Shown piece after piece: positions 43,116 to 50,999 of a stretch of 64,000 nucleotides of DNA (position 1 is the stretch's first letter; the number at the start of each line of letters is the position of its first letter). Source of the DNA: Actinomadura barringtoniae (GTDB lineage: Bacteria; Actinomycetota; Actinomycetes; Streptosporangiales; Streptosporangiaceae); NCBI RefSeq assembly GCF_017573505.1, contig NZ_JAGEOJ010000014.1:186001-250000 (forward strand), read 5' to 3'. A program made the position numbers and the translations under genes. The notes under the pieces are model-generated. The model worked only from the letters and a program-made list of their open reading frames with translations, searched no databases and was not told the DNA's origin.

Positions 43116-43937
43116 TTGATCCTTCGCATGCGGCGGCTGGTCGCGTCGGGGCTGGTGTGCGTTTGCGTCTCCACGGGATGTGCGGGTCGGGAGAGCACCT
43201 CGCTCCTCGACAAGGGGACGCTGGTGGCCGGAGTACGCCCGGACCTGCCCGGGATCGGGTCCGTCGCAGCGGGCGGCGGGCTCGAAGGGCTGGACGCGGA
43301 CGTCACCCGGGAGATCGCCAGGCGGCTGCGGATGAAGGCGCGGATCGTTCCGGCGCGGGCGGCGGACCGGGAGCCGATGCTGAACGAACGGCGCGCCGAC
43401 CTGGTCCTGACGTTCTGGATCCGGCCCGACTGGAAGCAGCGCCTGGCGTTCGCGGGCCCGTATTACCCCTCGTACCAGGACATCCTCGTCCGCGCCGGCG
43501 AGCGCCGGGTGCGGAACGTACGCGACCTGAAGGGCCGCAAGATCTGTGCGGTCACCGGTGCGGGCGCCGCCGACCAGGTCACCAAGGAACGCCAGGTGGC
43601 CGCGGTGCAGGTGCCCGCGAGCAGCTATGACGAGTGCACGGCCATGCTGAGGTCCGGCCGGATCGACGCGATCACGACCAACGACACGATCCTGGCGGGC
43701 CTCAAGCTGCGCAACGGCGCGGCGTTCCGGCTGGTGAACGCCCGGTTCGGGGAGCAGCGCACCGGCATCGGCATGCGCCGCGACGACCCCGACGGCTGCG
43801 AAGCGGTCAACAAGGCGATCACGCAGATGTACCAGGACGGCACGATGGCCCGCCTGATGAACAGATGGTTCAGCGGCTCGGGACTGGACCTCTCCTCCCT
43901 GAACGTCCCGGAGTTCGAGGGCTGCCCCACGCAGTGA
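43116..43937 (+). CDS. Orphan solute-binding lipoprotein, amino-acid (SBP family 3) type
   Basis: 273 residues from TTG 43116, chosen because GGGAGG ends 5 nt upstream (ATG 43128 is 17 nt away). The lipoprotein signal ends VSTGC. SBP_bac_3 features: LVAGVRPDLPGIGSV, GLEGLDADVTREIARRLRMKARIVP, RPDWKQRLAFAGPYYPSYQDILVR, DLKGRKICAVTGAGAADQ, and a C-terminal YQDGTMARLMNRWF. No permease or ATPase gene is adjacent, so it must work with a distant transporter or as a sensor. Confidence 0.87.
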   Translation: MILRMRRLVASGLVCVCVSTGCAGRESTSLLDKGTLVAGVRPDLPGIGSVAAGGGLEGLDADVTREIARRLRMKARIVPARAADREPMLNERRADLVLTFWIRPDWKQRLAFAGPYYPSYQDILVRAGERRVRNVRDLKGRKICAVTGAGAADQVTKERQVAAVQVPASSYDECTAMLRSGRIDAITTNDTILAGLKLRNGAAFRLVNARFGEQRTGIGMRRDDPDGCEAVNKAITQMYQDGTMARLMNRWFSGSGLDLSSLNVPEFEGCPTQ

Positions 43938-44076
43938 GCCGGCCGGCGAGAAGCGGCGCCCCGCGCGGACGAAGAGTGGCTCCTCGCCAATGAGAGGCAC
44001 CTCGCCGGTGTGGCTCAGCTGCTGACGCTGACCTGACCGACCGCCCCGAGAACGGCCATCCCCCCGAGTGCATGGA

Positions 44077-44799
44077 TCAGCTGACCGTGCTGGGTTTGCG
44101 GGCTAGGACTAGGCGGTAGTGCGGGGTGCCGTCCTTGCGGTGGCCTAGGGATGGCAAGGGGGCCGTTGTCACGGTGAATCCGGCGGCTGTGAGGTCGTCG
44201 CGGACTGTGGAGAGCGGGCATGTGCGGTAGTACATGACGAAGGGGGGACGCCACACGGCGTTGCGGGCTCGCATGGCGAGGTCGAAGCCGAGGAGCGCCC
44301 AGTACAGGCCCGAGGTGATGGAGGGCGGGGCGCCGATCGGGAAGGCGAACAGGCCGCCCGGGCGTAGGGCGCGGTGTACGCCGGTGAAGAGCGCGGGGCG
44401 TTCGGCGGGCAGGAAGTGTCCTAGCGCTCCGAAGCTGACCGCCAAGTCGAAGCCTGAGGAGAAGGGCAGGGCGCGGACGTCGGCCCGTACCCACTCGGCA
44501 TCGGGGTGTGCTGTGCGCGCTTGGGCGAGCATGCCGGCGCTGAAGTCGACGCCGGTGATCTGTTCGCGGCACAGGGGCGTGAGGACCTGCATGCCCGCGC
44601 CCGTGCCGCAGCACACGTCCAGTCCGTGATCGAACGGGCCGAGGGGGCGCAGGGCCTTGGCGGTCGCGTCGAGGATGCCCTCGGGGGTACGGAACGGCGT
44701 GTGGTCGAACTTCGGAGCGAGCAGGTCGTAGCCGTCCTCGACCGAGGACAGCGCCTGGATCGCCAGTTCACGAAGGGACGGACCTTGAGGCGAGAACAC
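44077..44799 (-). CDS. Class I SAM-dependent methyltransferase
   Basis: 240 residues from GTG 44799. The Rossmann SAM motifs are GLDVCCGTGAGMQVL (I), ITGVDFSAGMLAQA (post I), ADVRALPFSSGFDLAVSFGALGHF (II/III) and LRPGGLFAFPIGAPPS. Substrate unknown. Neighbours on both sides look unrelated; the divergent upstream DUF2834 gene is on the same strand, 49 bp away. Confidence 0.88.
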   Translation of the reverse strand: MFSPQGPSLRELAIQALSSVEDGYDLLAPKFDHTPFRTPEGILDATAKALRPLGPFDHGLDVCCGTGAGMQVLTPLCREQITGVDFSAGMLAQARTAHPDAEWVRADVRALPFSSGFDLAVSFGALGHFLPAERPALFTGVHRALRPGGLFAFPIGAPPSITSGLYWALLGFDLAMRARNAVWRPPFVMYYRTCPLSTVRDDLTAAGFTVTTAPLPSLGHRKDGTPHYRLVLARKPSTVS

Positions 44800-44848
44800 C
44801 GGGCAAGGCTACTTGCCGGGGGCGGCTCGGAGCCTTCGGGCGATCAGG

Positions 44849-45337
44849 TCATGCGTCATGTTGTGCGTATCGGGGTTGTTGTGTGAGGCGGCGCTGGCGT
44901 TCGGTGGTGGCCAGGTAGAACGCCCAGGCGAACGCGAAGCTGGTGAACAGGCTGGAGACGAAGTACAGCCACGGGCGGTTGATGCCGCGGCGGCGGCCGT
45001 CGACGATCGTCATGAGCGGGAGCAGGATCACGTTGCCGATCGTGTAGTCCTGACCGGCCGAGCTCGCGGCGGGGTTGGCGTACATCAGCTTGATGTACTG
45101 CGCCCAGCTGCCGTCGCCCCAGATCGGGTTGGTGTTGCCGTCGGCGTACTCGATCACGAAGCGGATGTTGAAGTACCAGCCCACCGCGATGGACGCGACG
45201 CCGACGACGTAGTAGACGCACTCGAGGCTTGAGAGCAGGGGGCCCGTCTCCGTACGGCGGAAGATCGCGGGGTTGGAGGCGACCAGGAACCACACGACTG
45301 CCACGCCCAGGACGGCGTGCACGAGGAGCGACACCAT
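44849..45337 (-). CDS. DUF2834 integral membrane protein
   Basis: 162 residues from ATG 45337, with about four TM helices (LVHAVLGVAVVWFLVA; CVYYVVGVASIAVGWYFNIRFV; YTIGNVILLPLMTIV; WLYFVSSLFTSFAFAWAFYLA). The C-terminal half matches DUF2834, a small membrane family of unknown function. It is divergent from the TetR gene at 45401, and the palindrome at 45363-45384 lies between the two, so it is a probable regulon member with the FAD oxidoreductase at 46132. Confidence 0.8.
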   Translation of the reverse strand: MVSLLVHAVLGVAVVWFLVASNPAIFRRTETGPLLSSLECVYYVVGVASIAVGWYFNIRFVIEYADGNTNPIWGDGSWAQYIKLMYANPAASSAGQDYTIGNVILLPLMTIVDGRRRGINRPWLYFVSSLFTSFAFAWAFYLATTERQRRLTQQPRYAQHDA

Positions 45338-45362
45338 TTCGCCAGCGTCGGCTCGGTGGCGA

Positions 45363-45384
45363 GTTTTGTCAATATTGTCGAAAC
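45363..45384. promoter_or_regulatory. TetR operator 1
   Basis: GTTTTGTCA and TGTCGAAAC flank a 4-bp ATAT centre, an imperfect 22-bp palindrome upstream of tetR (45401) and of the divergent DUF2834 gene. It matches the perfect copy at 46057-46078, which supports it as the binding site of the TetR protein in between. Confidence 0.7.
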
Positions 45385-45400
45385 AGATAGCTTGGGGTCC

Positions 45401-46072
45401 ATGGTCCGGTCGGCGCAGACGGCGCGCAGTGAACGCACCCGCGAGGCCCTGCGGCGTGCCGCCGTGGTCCGCTTCCTCGCCCAGGGCGTCGAGGACACCT
45501 CGGCCGAGCAGATCGCCGCCGATGCCGGGGTGTCGTTGCGGACCTTCTATCGTCACTTCACCTCCAAGCACGACCTGCTCTTCGCCGACTACGACGCCGG
45601 CCTGCACTGGTTCCGCAGGGCGTTGGCGGCACGTCCGGACGACGAGTCGATCGTCGAGTCGGTGCGTACCGCCATCTTCGCCTTCCCCTACGACGTGCAG
45701 GCGGTCACGCAGATCGCGGTGCTGCGGTCCGAGGCGCTCGACTCGGAACGGATCGTCCGCCACATCCGGCAGGTCGAGTCGGACTTCGCCGAGGCCGTCG
45801 CCGAGCGGCTGGCGCGGATCGCCGCCGAGCGCCCGGCGCGGACCACCGCCGGGCGGCCGGCGCGCAGGACGGCCGCGGAGGGCGAGGCGTCGCTGGACGA
45901 ACGGCTCGCCGTCGCGGTGACCGCGCGGTGCATCACCGCCGCAGTCTTCGGCGCGATGGAGGTCTGGATGCTGCGGGAGGAACGGTCGCTGGCCGAGTTG
46001 GCCGAGCTGTGCCACTCCGCGCTCACCTCGATCGAACGTGGGATGGTCGACGGCATGTTTCGTCACTATTGA
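45401..46072 (+). CDS. TetR-family regulator
   Basis: 223 residues from ATG 45401. The HTH is at about 12-58 (TREALRRAAVVRFLAQGVEDTSAEQIAADAGVSLRTFYRHFTSKHDLLF). The mid-region has a low-complexity Ala/Arg insert (ERPARTTAGRPARRTAAEGE, about 145-165). Two copies of one palindrome, before the gene and overlapping its stop codon, indicate autoregulation and control of the FAD oxidoreductase and DUF2834 genes. Confidence 0.9.
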   Translation: MVRSAQTARSERTREALRRAAVVRFLAQGVEDTSAEQIAADAGVSLRTFYRHFTSKHDLLFADYDAGLHWFRRALAARPDDESIVESVRTAIFAFPYDVQAVTQIAVLRSEALDSERIVRHIRQVESDFAEAVAERLARIAAERPARTTAGRPARRTAAEGEASLDERLAVAVTARCITAAVFGAMEVWMLREERSLAELAELCHSALTSIERGMVDGMFRHY

Positions 46073-46078
46073 CGAAAC
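46057..46078. promoter_or_regulatory. TetR operator 2, overlapping the tetR stop codon
   Basis: GTTTCGTCA and TGACGAAAC are perfect 9-bp inverted arms around CTAT. The site covers the tetR TGA (46070-46072) and lies 54 bp upstream of the FAD oxidoreductase start, consistent with a separate repressed promoter for that gene. Confidence 0.7.
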
Positions 46079-46131
46079 GTGCGGCTCGTGTCAGCTTTCC
46101 CAGGAAGCCAAGAGAAGCGGGAGGCGGCACG

Positions 46132-47796
46132 ATGCGAGGCTGCGACGCGATCGTCATCGGCGCCGGACACAACGGGCTCGCGGCGGCGACCCTGTTGCAG
46201 CGCGCGGGCCTGAACACGATCTGCCTGGAGGCCAAGCGGTACGCCGGCGGGATGGCCTCCACCGTGGAACTGTTCGACGGCTACAAGTTCGAGATCGCGG
46301 GCTCGCTGCAGTTCCCGACCTCGGCGACGGTCAGCCGCGAGCTCGGCCTGGACACGCTGCCCACCATCGACCTGGACGTCATGTCGGTGTCGTTGCGGGG
46401 CGTCGGCGACGACCCCGTCGTGTACTACACCGACCTGATGCGGCTGATGACCCACCTGGACGAGGTGCACGGCACCGAGGTGGTCACCGGCATGGCCGAC
46501 CTGATGGCGTGGAGCCAGGCGCCGGCCCGTGCGCTCGGGCGCTTCGACGCCGGGCGGCCGCCCAGGACGCTGGACGAGATGTACGCCTGCGCGACCACTG
46601 AGGCCGAACGGTCCAGCATCACCGACCTGCTGTTCGGATCGGTCACCGACGTACTCGACCGCTACCTCCCGGACAAGGAGAAGCACGGCGCGCTGCGGGG
46701 GATGCTCGCGTTCCTGGCGGTCAACACCACCTACCGCGGCCCGGCGACGCCGGGCAGCGCGGCTGCCCTGGCCTTCGGCCTGGCCGTTCCCGACGAGAAC
46801 GCGCTGCTGATGAAGAAGCCGCGGGGCGGCATCGGAGCGCTCACCGCGCATCTGCAGGAGCTGTTCACCTCGGCCGGGGGAGAGCTACGGCTGCGTACGG
46901 AGGTCGAGGAGATCCGCGTGACCGGCGAGCGCGTGGCGGGCGAGGGCTTGACCGGCGGACGCGTGCCGGGCGGGCGCGTGCCGGGCGGGCGCGTGCCGGG
47001 CGGGCGCGTGCCGGGCGGGCGTGTGCCGGGCGGGCGCGTGCCGGGTGTACGGACCCGCGACGGCGAGGAGTTCGACGCTCCGATCGTGGTCTCCTGCGTC
47101 GCCCCCGACCTGACGATCACCCGGCTCGTATCGCCCGGCGCGGTCGCCGCCGACGTACGCGAACGGTTCTCCCGCGTCGACCATCGCGGCAGCTACGTAC
47201 AGATGCACTTCGCCCTGGACGGAGCGCCGGAGTTCGCGGCACCGTACGAGCTGCTCAACGACCCGGCGATGCAGGCGGCCATCGGCTTGTTCAGCACGCC
47301 GGAGGAACTCCAGCAGCAGTGGGAGGACTGCCGACGCGGGATCGTCCCGGCCGACCCGGCCATCGCGTTCCAGATCCCGTCGGCGCACGACCCCGACCTC
47401 GCGCCGCCCGGCAAGCACGCGGCGTCGGCGTTCTCCCTGTGGTTCCCGGTCGAGACCGACCACGCCGACTACGCCCGGCTGAAGAACGAGATGGGCCAGC
47501 GTGTGATCGACAAGATCGGCCGGCTCGCCCCCGGCTTCGCCGACCTCATCACCAAGCACACCACGTTCACCCCGCGCCACATGGGCACCATGTTCGGAGC
47601 GCCCGGCGGCGACTACTGCCATGGCCTGCTGCACCCCGAGCAGCTGGGCCCCAACCGCCCCGGGCCGAACGGATACGCCGACCAGCCGCTCGGCATCGAC
47701 GGGCTCTACCTGGGCAGCGCCGGGTGTCACGGCGGCCCGGGCATCACGTTCATCCCCGGCTACAACGCCGCACAAGCCGCCCTCGGCAGGACCTGA
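46132..47796 (+). CDS. FAD/NAD(P)-dependent oxidoreductase, phytoene-dehydrogenase-like
   Basis: 554 residues from ATG 46132 (GGGAGG ribosome site). The FAD Rossmann motif is DAIVIGAGHNGLAAATLLQRAGLNTICLEAK, and the C-terminal FAD closing motif is GLYLGSAGCHGGPGITFIPGYNAAQAAL. Of the amine-oxidase/carotenoid-desaturase-like BCP family often annotated as beta-carotene ketolase-like or NAD(P)/FAD oxidoreductase. A tandem GGRVP peptide repeat (about residues 275-305) interrupts the sheet between EEIRVTGERV and VRTRDGEEFDAPIVVS. Likely in one TetR regulon with DUF2834. Substrate unknown. Confidence 0.88.
   Translation: MRGCDAIVIGAGHNGLAAATLLQRAGLNTICLEAKRYAGGMASTVELFDGYKFEIAGSLQFPTSATVSRELGLDTLPTIDLDVMSVSLRGVGDDPVVYYTDLMRLMTHLDEVHGTEVVTGMADLMAWSQAPARALGRFDAGRPPRTLDEMYACATTEAERSSITDLLFGSVTDVLDRYLPDKEKHGALRGMLAFLAVNTTYRGPATPGSAAALAFGLAVPDENALLMKKPRGGIGALTAHLQELFTSAGGELRLRTEVEEIRVTGERVAGEGLTGGRVPGGRVPGGRVPGGRVPGGRVPGGRVPGVRTRDGEEFDAPIVVSCVAPDLTITRLVSPGAVAADVRERFSRVDHRGSYVQMHFALDGAPEFAAPYELLNDPAMQAAIGLFSTPEELQQQWEDCRRGIVPADPAIAFQIPSAHDPDLAPPGKHAASAFSLWFPVETDHADYARLKNEMGQRVIDKIGRLAPGFADLITKHTTFTPRHMGTMFGAPGGDYCHGLLHPEQLGPNRPGPNGYADQPLGIDGLYLGSAGCHGGPGITFIPGYNAAQAALGRT
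46955..47045 (+). repeat. In-frame 15-bp minisatellite encoding GGRVP repeats
   Basis: About six copies of GGCGGGCGCGTGCCG run head to tail inside the FAD oxidoreductase gene, giving GGRVP repeated in frame. One unit has T for C (GTG third base) and the first has GGCGGAC. In relatives one would expect a single beta-hairpin VxGGRVxGV here, so this looks like an expansion of the turn. Confidence 0.92.
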
Positions 47797-47861
47797 CGGC
47801 GCGGGGTCGGTTGCGCGTAATCGGGTGGCTTTGGGGTGGGCGGGCGTGTGAGGCTTCTGGT

Positions 47862-48398
47862 GTGGCGCTCCCAGACGATCAAGGTCGTTCCAAGTCCGTG
47901 CGGTTCGTCGCCTTGCCGGAACGGGTGATGGCCGCGTTGGCGGAGGGGGATCTGACGGGGGCCAACACGGTGGCCGGGGTCGTTCTCAGCGACTACTTCG
48001 TCACCGAGGACGCGCGGTCGCTGTGGAGGCTTCGGCTCCATCAGATCGCCGGTGACCCGAGCGCGTCGGGCTGGATCGCGCGGGCCGCGGTCGCCGAGCC
48101 TGAGGGCGTCGTCGTCGGGCACGCGGGGTTCCATGGCCCGCCTGACGGGGCGGGGATGGTGGAGGTCGCCTACTCGGTCGCCCCTTCGTACCGCCGCCAG
48201 GGGTATGCGCGGGCGATGCTCCTCGCGTTGCTGGAACGGGCCGTACGCGAGCCTGAGGTCCGGGTCGTCCGGGCGTCGATCCGGCCGGACAACGTCGCCT
48301 CGCTCGCCACGCTCGCCGGGCACGGGTTCGTCGAGATCGGCCAGCAGTGGGACGCGGTGGACGGCCTGGAGGTCGTCTTCGAACGTCCCGCCGACTAG
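47862..48398 (+). CDS. GNAT-family N-acetyltransferase
   Basis: 178 residues from GTG 47862. The GNAT core shows MVEVAYSVAPSYRRQGYARAMLLALLERAV (acetyl-CoA loop RRQGYA) and the final VRVVRASIRPDNVASLATLAGHGFVEIGQQWD. This is the RimJ/RimL-like acetyltransferase group. Substrate unknown. Starts 66 bp after the oxidoreductase and could be cotranscribed. Confidence 0.85.
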   Translation: MALPDDQGRSKSVRFVALPERVMAALAEGDLTGANTVAGVVLSDYFVTEDARSLWRLRLHQIAGDPSASGWIARAAVAEPEGVVVGHAGFHGPPDGAGMVEVAYSVAPSYRRQGYARAMLLALLERAVREPEVRVVRASIRPDNVASLATLAGHGFVEIGQQWDAVDGLEVVFERPAD

Positions 48399-48429
48399 CC
48401 CAGCCGCTCGGCGTAGCTCGGCGCTCGCC

Positions 48430-48590
48430 TTAGCCCGGCCGCATGGCTCAGCTGAGCCGCTCAGTCCGGCAGCCCGCCTTAGCCCGGCCGCATGGCTTAG
48501 CTGAGCCGCTCAGTCCGGCAGCCCGGCAGCCCGGCGCAGCTCGGCCGCATGGCTTAGCTGAGCCGCATGGCTTGGCTGAGCTGCTCGGCT
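48430..48590. repeat. 49/57-bp imperfect direct repeats after the GNAT gene
   Basis: A block containing GCCGCATGGCTTAGCTGAGC recurs with starts near 48439, 48488, 48545 and 48563. The first two units are 49 bp apart and nearly identical, including CGCTCAGTCCGGCAGCCC; later ones are shortened. The block makes AGCTGAGC/GCTCAGCT stem-loops. It lies within a 464-bp gene-free stretch (48399-48862). Confidence 0.8.
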
Positions 48591-48862
48591 CACTTCCGCT
48601 GGAGGGCCATGCCTTGAGCATCGGGGCGGGCGATCAGCTAAGGCGGCCACCACCTGCGTAAACGGGCGGCTGGTGGGTGCGGCCAGGGCCCGTCGGGAGG
48701 GGTATTGGCGGGTGGCTTAGGGCGGCCTAGGGGTGCCGGCGCGGCCTAAGGCGTTCTAAGCCCCATAGATAGGGCTTCGTCCCGATGCCCGAGGTGCCGC
48801 CTTAGGGCGAATCTTAAACATGTCGGGCCGGGGAGGCCGGCCCGCAGCAGAAGGAGAAAGTC

Positions 48863-48973
48863 ATGATGCACCCGGACGTAGCCAAGGTCATCGCCGACGA
48901 CCGCGCCCGCCAGCTGCGGAACGAGGCCAAGCTTCGCCGCCAGGCCGCCAAGGCCAGGGCCCGCAAGCGCTGA
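48863..48973 (+). CDS. Tiny basic protein, first of a tandem pair
   Basis: 36 residues, MMHPDVAKVIADDRARQLR, followed by a Lys/Arg/Ala tail (EAKLRRQAAKARARKR). A good ribosome site, AAGGAGAAAG, lies 5 nt upstream. It shares MMHxDVxKxIAxDRxxxLRxEAK with the ORF at 49024, so the two are paralogous. No known domain; predicted to be one amphipathic, positively charged helix. Similar short proteins beginning MMHYD or MMHPD are widespread in actinobacteria as hypothetical proteins. Confidence 0.75.
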   Translation: MMHPDVAKVIADDRARQLRNEAKLRRQAAKARARKR

Positions 48974-49023
48974 CGGTAGTCCGAAGACATCCCCCATCCG
49001 ACACGAGCCCAAGGAGAACGACA

Positions 49024-49128
49024 ATGATGCACTACGACGTAACCAAGACCATCGCCAACGACCGCATCAACCACCTGCGCGCCGAGGCCAAGGCCGCCCG
49101 CCGCGCCGCGAAGGCCCGCCGCCGGTGA
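49024..49128 (+). CDS. Tiny basic protein, second of a tandem pair
   Basis: 34 residues, MMHYDVTKTIANDRINHLR, followed by AEAKAARRAAKARRR. Ribosome site AAGGAGAACG. About half the residues match the ORF at 48863, which points to duplication, and the two are 50 bp apart, likely on one transcript ended at 49214-49258. No function is known; a helix with nucleic-acid or membrane affinity is plausible from the charge. Confidence 0.75.
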   Translation: MMHYDVTKTIANDRINHLRAEAKAARRAAKARRR

Positions 49129-49213
49129 CCCGGCAGGGTCCTGGTGCCGGTCCGGGAACGCGTCCGGACACGCGACCACCCGACCTGCCCGGCTGTCGCG
49201 TCGAACAGATCAG

Positions 49214-49258
49214 ACGCCCCCGTCCATCTCCCGCCAGGGAAAGGGACGGGGGCGTTTT
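49214..49258 (+). terminator. Terminator after the small-protein pair
   Basis: ACGCCCCCGTCC (49214-49225) pairs with GGACGGGGGCGT (49244-49255), followed directly by a TTTT tract. It is a classical intrinsic terminator for the transcript from about 48840. The rest of 49129-49597 shows no gene. Confidence 0.88.
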
Positions 49259-49597
49259 AGCGTCTTGTCCGGAGCTGGATGGCGCGACGAATACTTCAAG
49301 GTGAAAGTGATCAGGTCAGCCGATGGGAGAAGCGCGGCTGGGCCGAGCGTTCACCGATGCCGCTCTAGCCGGCCTCCGTCTGCCTCCGTCTGCCCTCGGC
49401 TGACCTGGACCATCTGCGCCCCCCGGCCTGGATCGTTCCGAAGCACCCCTCGATCAGCTTCGGGTTCGTGGTGTTCTAGCGAACAGGATCTTCATGGCAG
49501 ATGTTTGTGGGAGCATTTTGGGATGGAGTGGGGCGGAACGCGCGGGGTTTTCGTCTCAGATGTGGTCTCGGGGGCGTCTGATGAGAGGAGCAGTGAA

Positions 49598-50668
49598 GTG
49601 TCTTCCGCCTACGTGACAGCGAAGCGGACCCTGGACGAGCTGCTCGACGCCTCGCCGGCGTTGTTGGACACCACGTTCGACCAGCTCCGGACGCTGCTCG
49701 TGGTGTACGAGACAGGGTCGGCACTGCGGGCCGCGCGCGCCCTCGGCCGGGAGCAGTCGAGCGTTCAGAAGCAGCTCGACACGCTCAATCGCACCTCGCA
49801 GGCGCTGTGCGGCGAGATGCTCACGTTGCGGCAGGGGAGGGGACGGGACTTCCTGTTCACGCCCACCGGCGAGGAGACCGTCGAGCTCGCCCACCTCACG
49901 ATGTCGCAGTGGATCGGCGCCATCACGTGGGGGCGCCGGAGGCTCGGGCGGATGCTCTCGGTCGGGACGACCGAGTTCACGCTGCCGATCATCTCCAGGT
50001 CCTGGGACCGGGTGCAGCGGGAGTTCGAGCAGGACGAGGTCGAGTTCAAGGTCACGCACGTTCGGACCAAGGACCTGTGGCAGCGCCTGGAGACGCGGCA
50101 GGTCGACCTCATCTGCGGCAGCGTCCTCAGCACGCCCGAGACGGACGAACGGCTGCGCGACTATGAGGTCGTGGAGTTCATCCGCGGGCAGCCGGTCATC
50201 CTGACCAACCTGCCCGAGGAACGCCTGCCCAGCGGTCCGATCAACGCCAGCCGGTTGGACGAGCTGCCGCTGGTCGTGCCACCCGCGGGCCTCGTCGCCG
50301 ACCTGCTCAACTGCTGGTACGGGCCCGTCTTCCGCGACCGGCTCGATGTCGTGGCCGACATAGACGACATCCACTACGGGCTGTCGCTGCTGCGGTCCGG
50401 CTTCGTGCGCGGCTGCATGATCGTCACCGGCTCGATCGGTGAACGGGTCGCCGCGCAAGGCGGGCCCGACGACATGCCGCTGCGCGCGCTCCCGCTCGAG
50501 GGAGACCTGGAGCCGCGAGCCGAGATCATGACCGGCGCGTTCGTACGCCGCGCCGACCTGGAACGCTACGCCGACGGCCATCCGCTCAACCGCCTATGGA
50601 TCGCCGTTCAGGAAGACGCCAAGACCTTCGCCGCCAACCGCCCCGCCCCCGACTACCTCCCCCGCTAA
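49598..50668 (+). CDS. LysR-like regulator with atypical HTH
   Basis: 356 residues from GTG 49598 (AGAGGAG ribosome site 7 nt upstream). The LysR-type HTH region is divergent: DQLRTLLVVYETGSALRAARALGREQSSVQKQLDTLNR. The effector domain is recognisable (MLSVGTTEFTLPIISRSWDRVQREF; LETRQVDLICGSVLST; PPAGLVADLLNCWYGPVF). A linker of about 25 residues (CGEMLTLRQGRGRDFLFTPTG) is longer than usual for LysR proteins. The actinobacterial group is known by sequence but I cannot name its target. Confidence 0.82.
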   Translation: MSSAYVTAKRTLDELLDASPALLDTTFDQLRTLLVVYETGSALRAARALGREQSSVQKQLDTLNRTSQALCGEMLTLRQGRGRDFLFTPTGEETVELAHLTMSQWIGAITWGRRRLGRMLSVGTTEFTLPIISRSWDRVQREFEQDEVEFKVTHVRTKDLWQRLETRQVDLICGSVLSTPETDERLRDYEVVEFIRGQPVILTNLPEERLPSGPINASRLDELPLVVPPAGLVADLLNCWYGPVFRDRLDVVADIDDIHYGLSLLRSGFVRGCMIVTGSIGERVAAQGGPDDMPLRALPLEGDLEPRAEIMTGAFVRRADLERYADGHPLNRLWIAVQEDAKTFAANRPAPDYLPR

Positions 50669-50716
50669 CCCACCCCCCGCTAACCCACCCCGCCGTGAGG
50701 CGGCTTGAGGGTGTTG

Positions 50717-50890
50717 TTAGAGGCCTAGGAGGCGGAGGACCGGGGCTAGGAGGTGGACGACCGGGCCCAGGAGGCCGTCGATGCCGCCGATCTTGATGCT
50801 GATGTCGGGCTCGGGGTCGGCGTCGGCCCAGGCGGTGGCCGGGGCCGTGACGAGCAGGGCTGTCGTGGCCAGGACGGTCCAGGCTCTCAT
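50717..50890 (-). CDS. Small secreted or membrane peptide
   Basis: 57 residues starting at ATG 50890, with GGAGG 9 nt upstream. An N-terminal Sec signal (MRAWTVLATTALLVTAPATA, cleaved near AWA-DAD) is followed by DPEPDISIKIGGIDGLLGP and the hydrophobic tail VVHLLAPVLRLLGL. The mature peptide is about 33 residues with a glycine-leucine helix, reminiscent of exported hydrophobic actinobacterial peptides. Convergent with the LysR-like gene. Homologues would decide whether it is real. Confidence 0.6.
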   Translation of the reverse strand: MRAWTVLATTALLVTAPATAWADADPEPDISIKIGGIDGLLGPVVHLLAPVLRLLGL

Positions 50891-50999
50891 CGGATCCTCC
50901 AGAGGTCGGATGGATCCGATCTTTCATCACCGAGAGTGAGCACGCACGGACGTGCGCGAGTTTTCGACCGTGTGTCGGGGTCGGTTCGCGGCCTGGTCG

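Noticed and set aside
48443..48661. Plus-strand ORF in the 49-bp repeats (ARPHGLAEP-type repeats)
   Set aside because: No ribosome site and the repeat spacing changes from 49 to 57 bp; the ORF composition only reflects the repeat.
49265..49597. Upstream extension of the LysR-like gene at 49598
   Set aside because: The added 111 residues have no family similarity, and the GTG at 49598 has a strong ribosome site.
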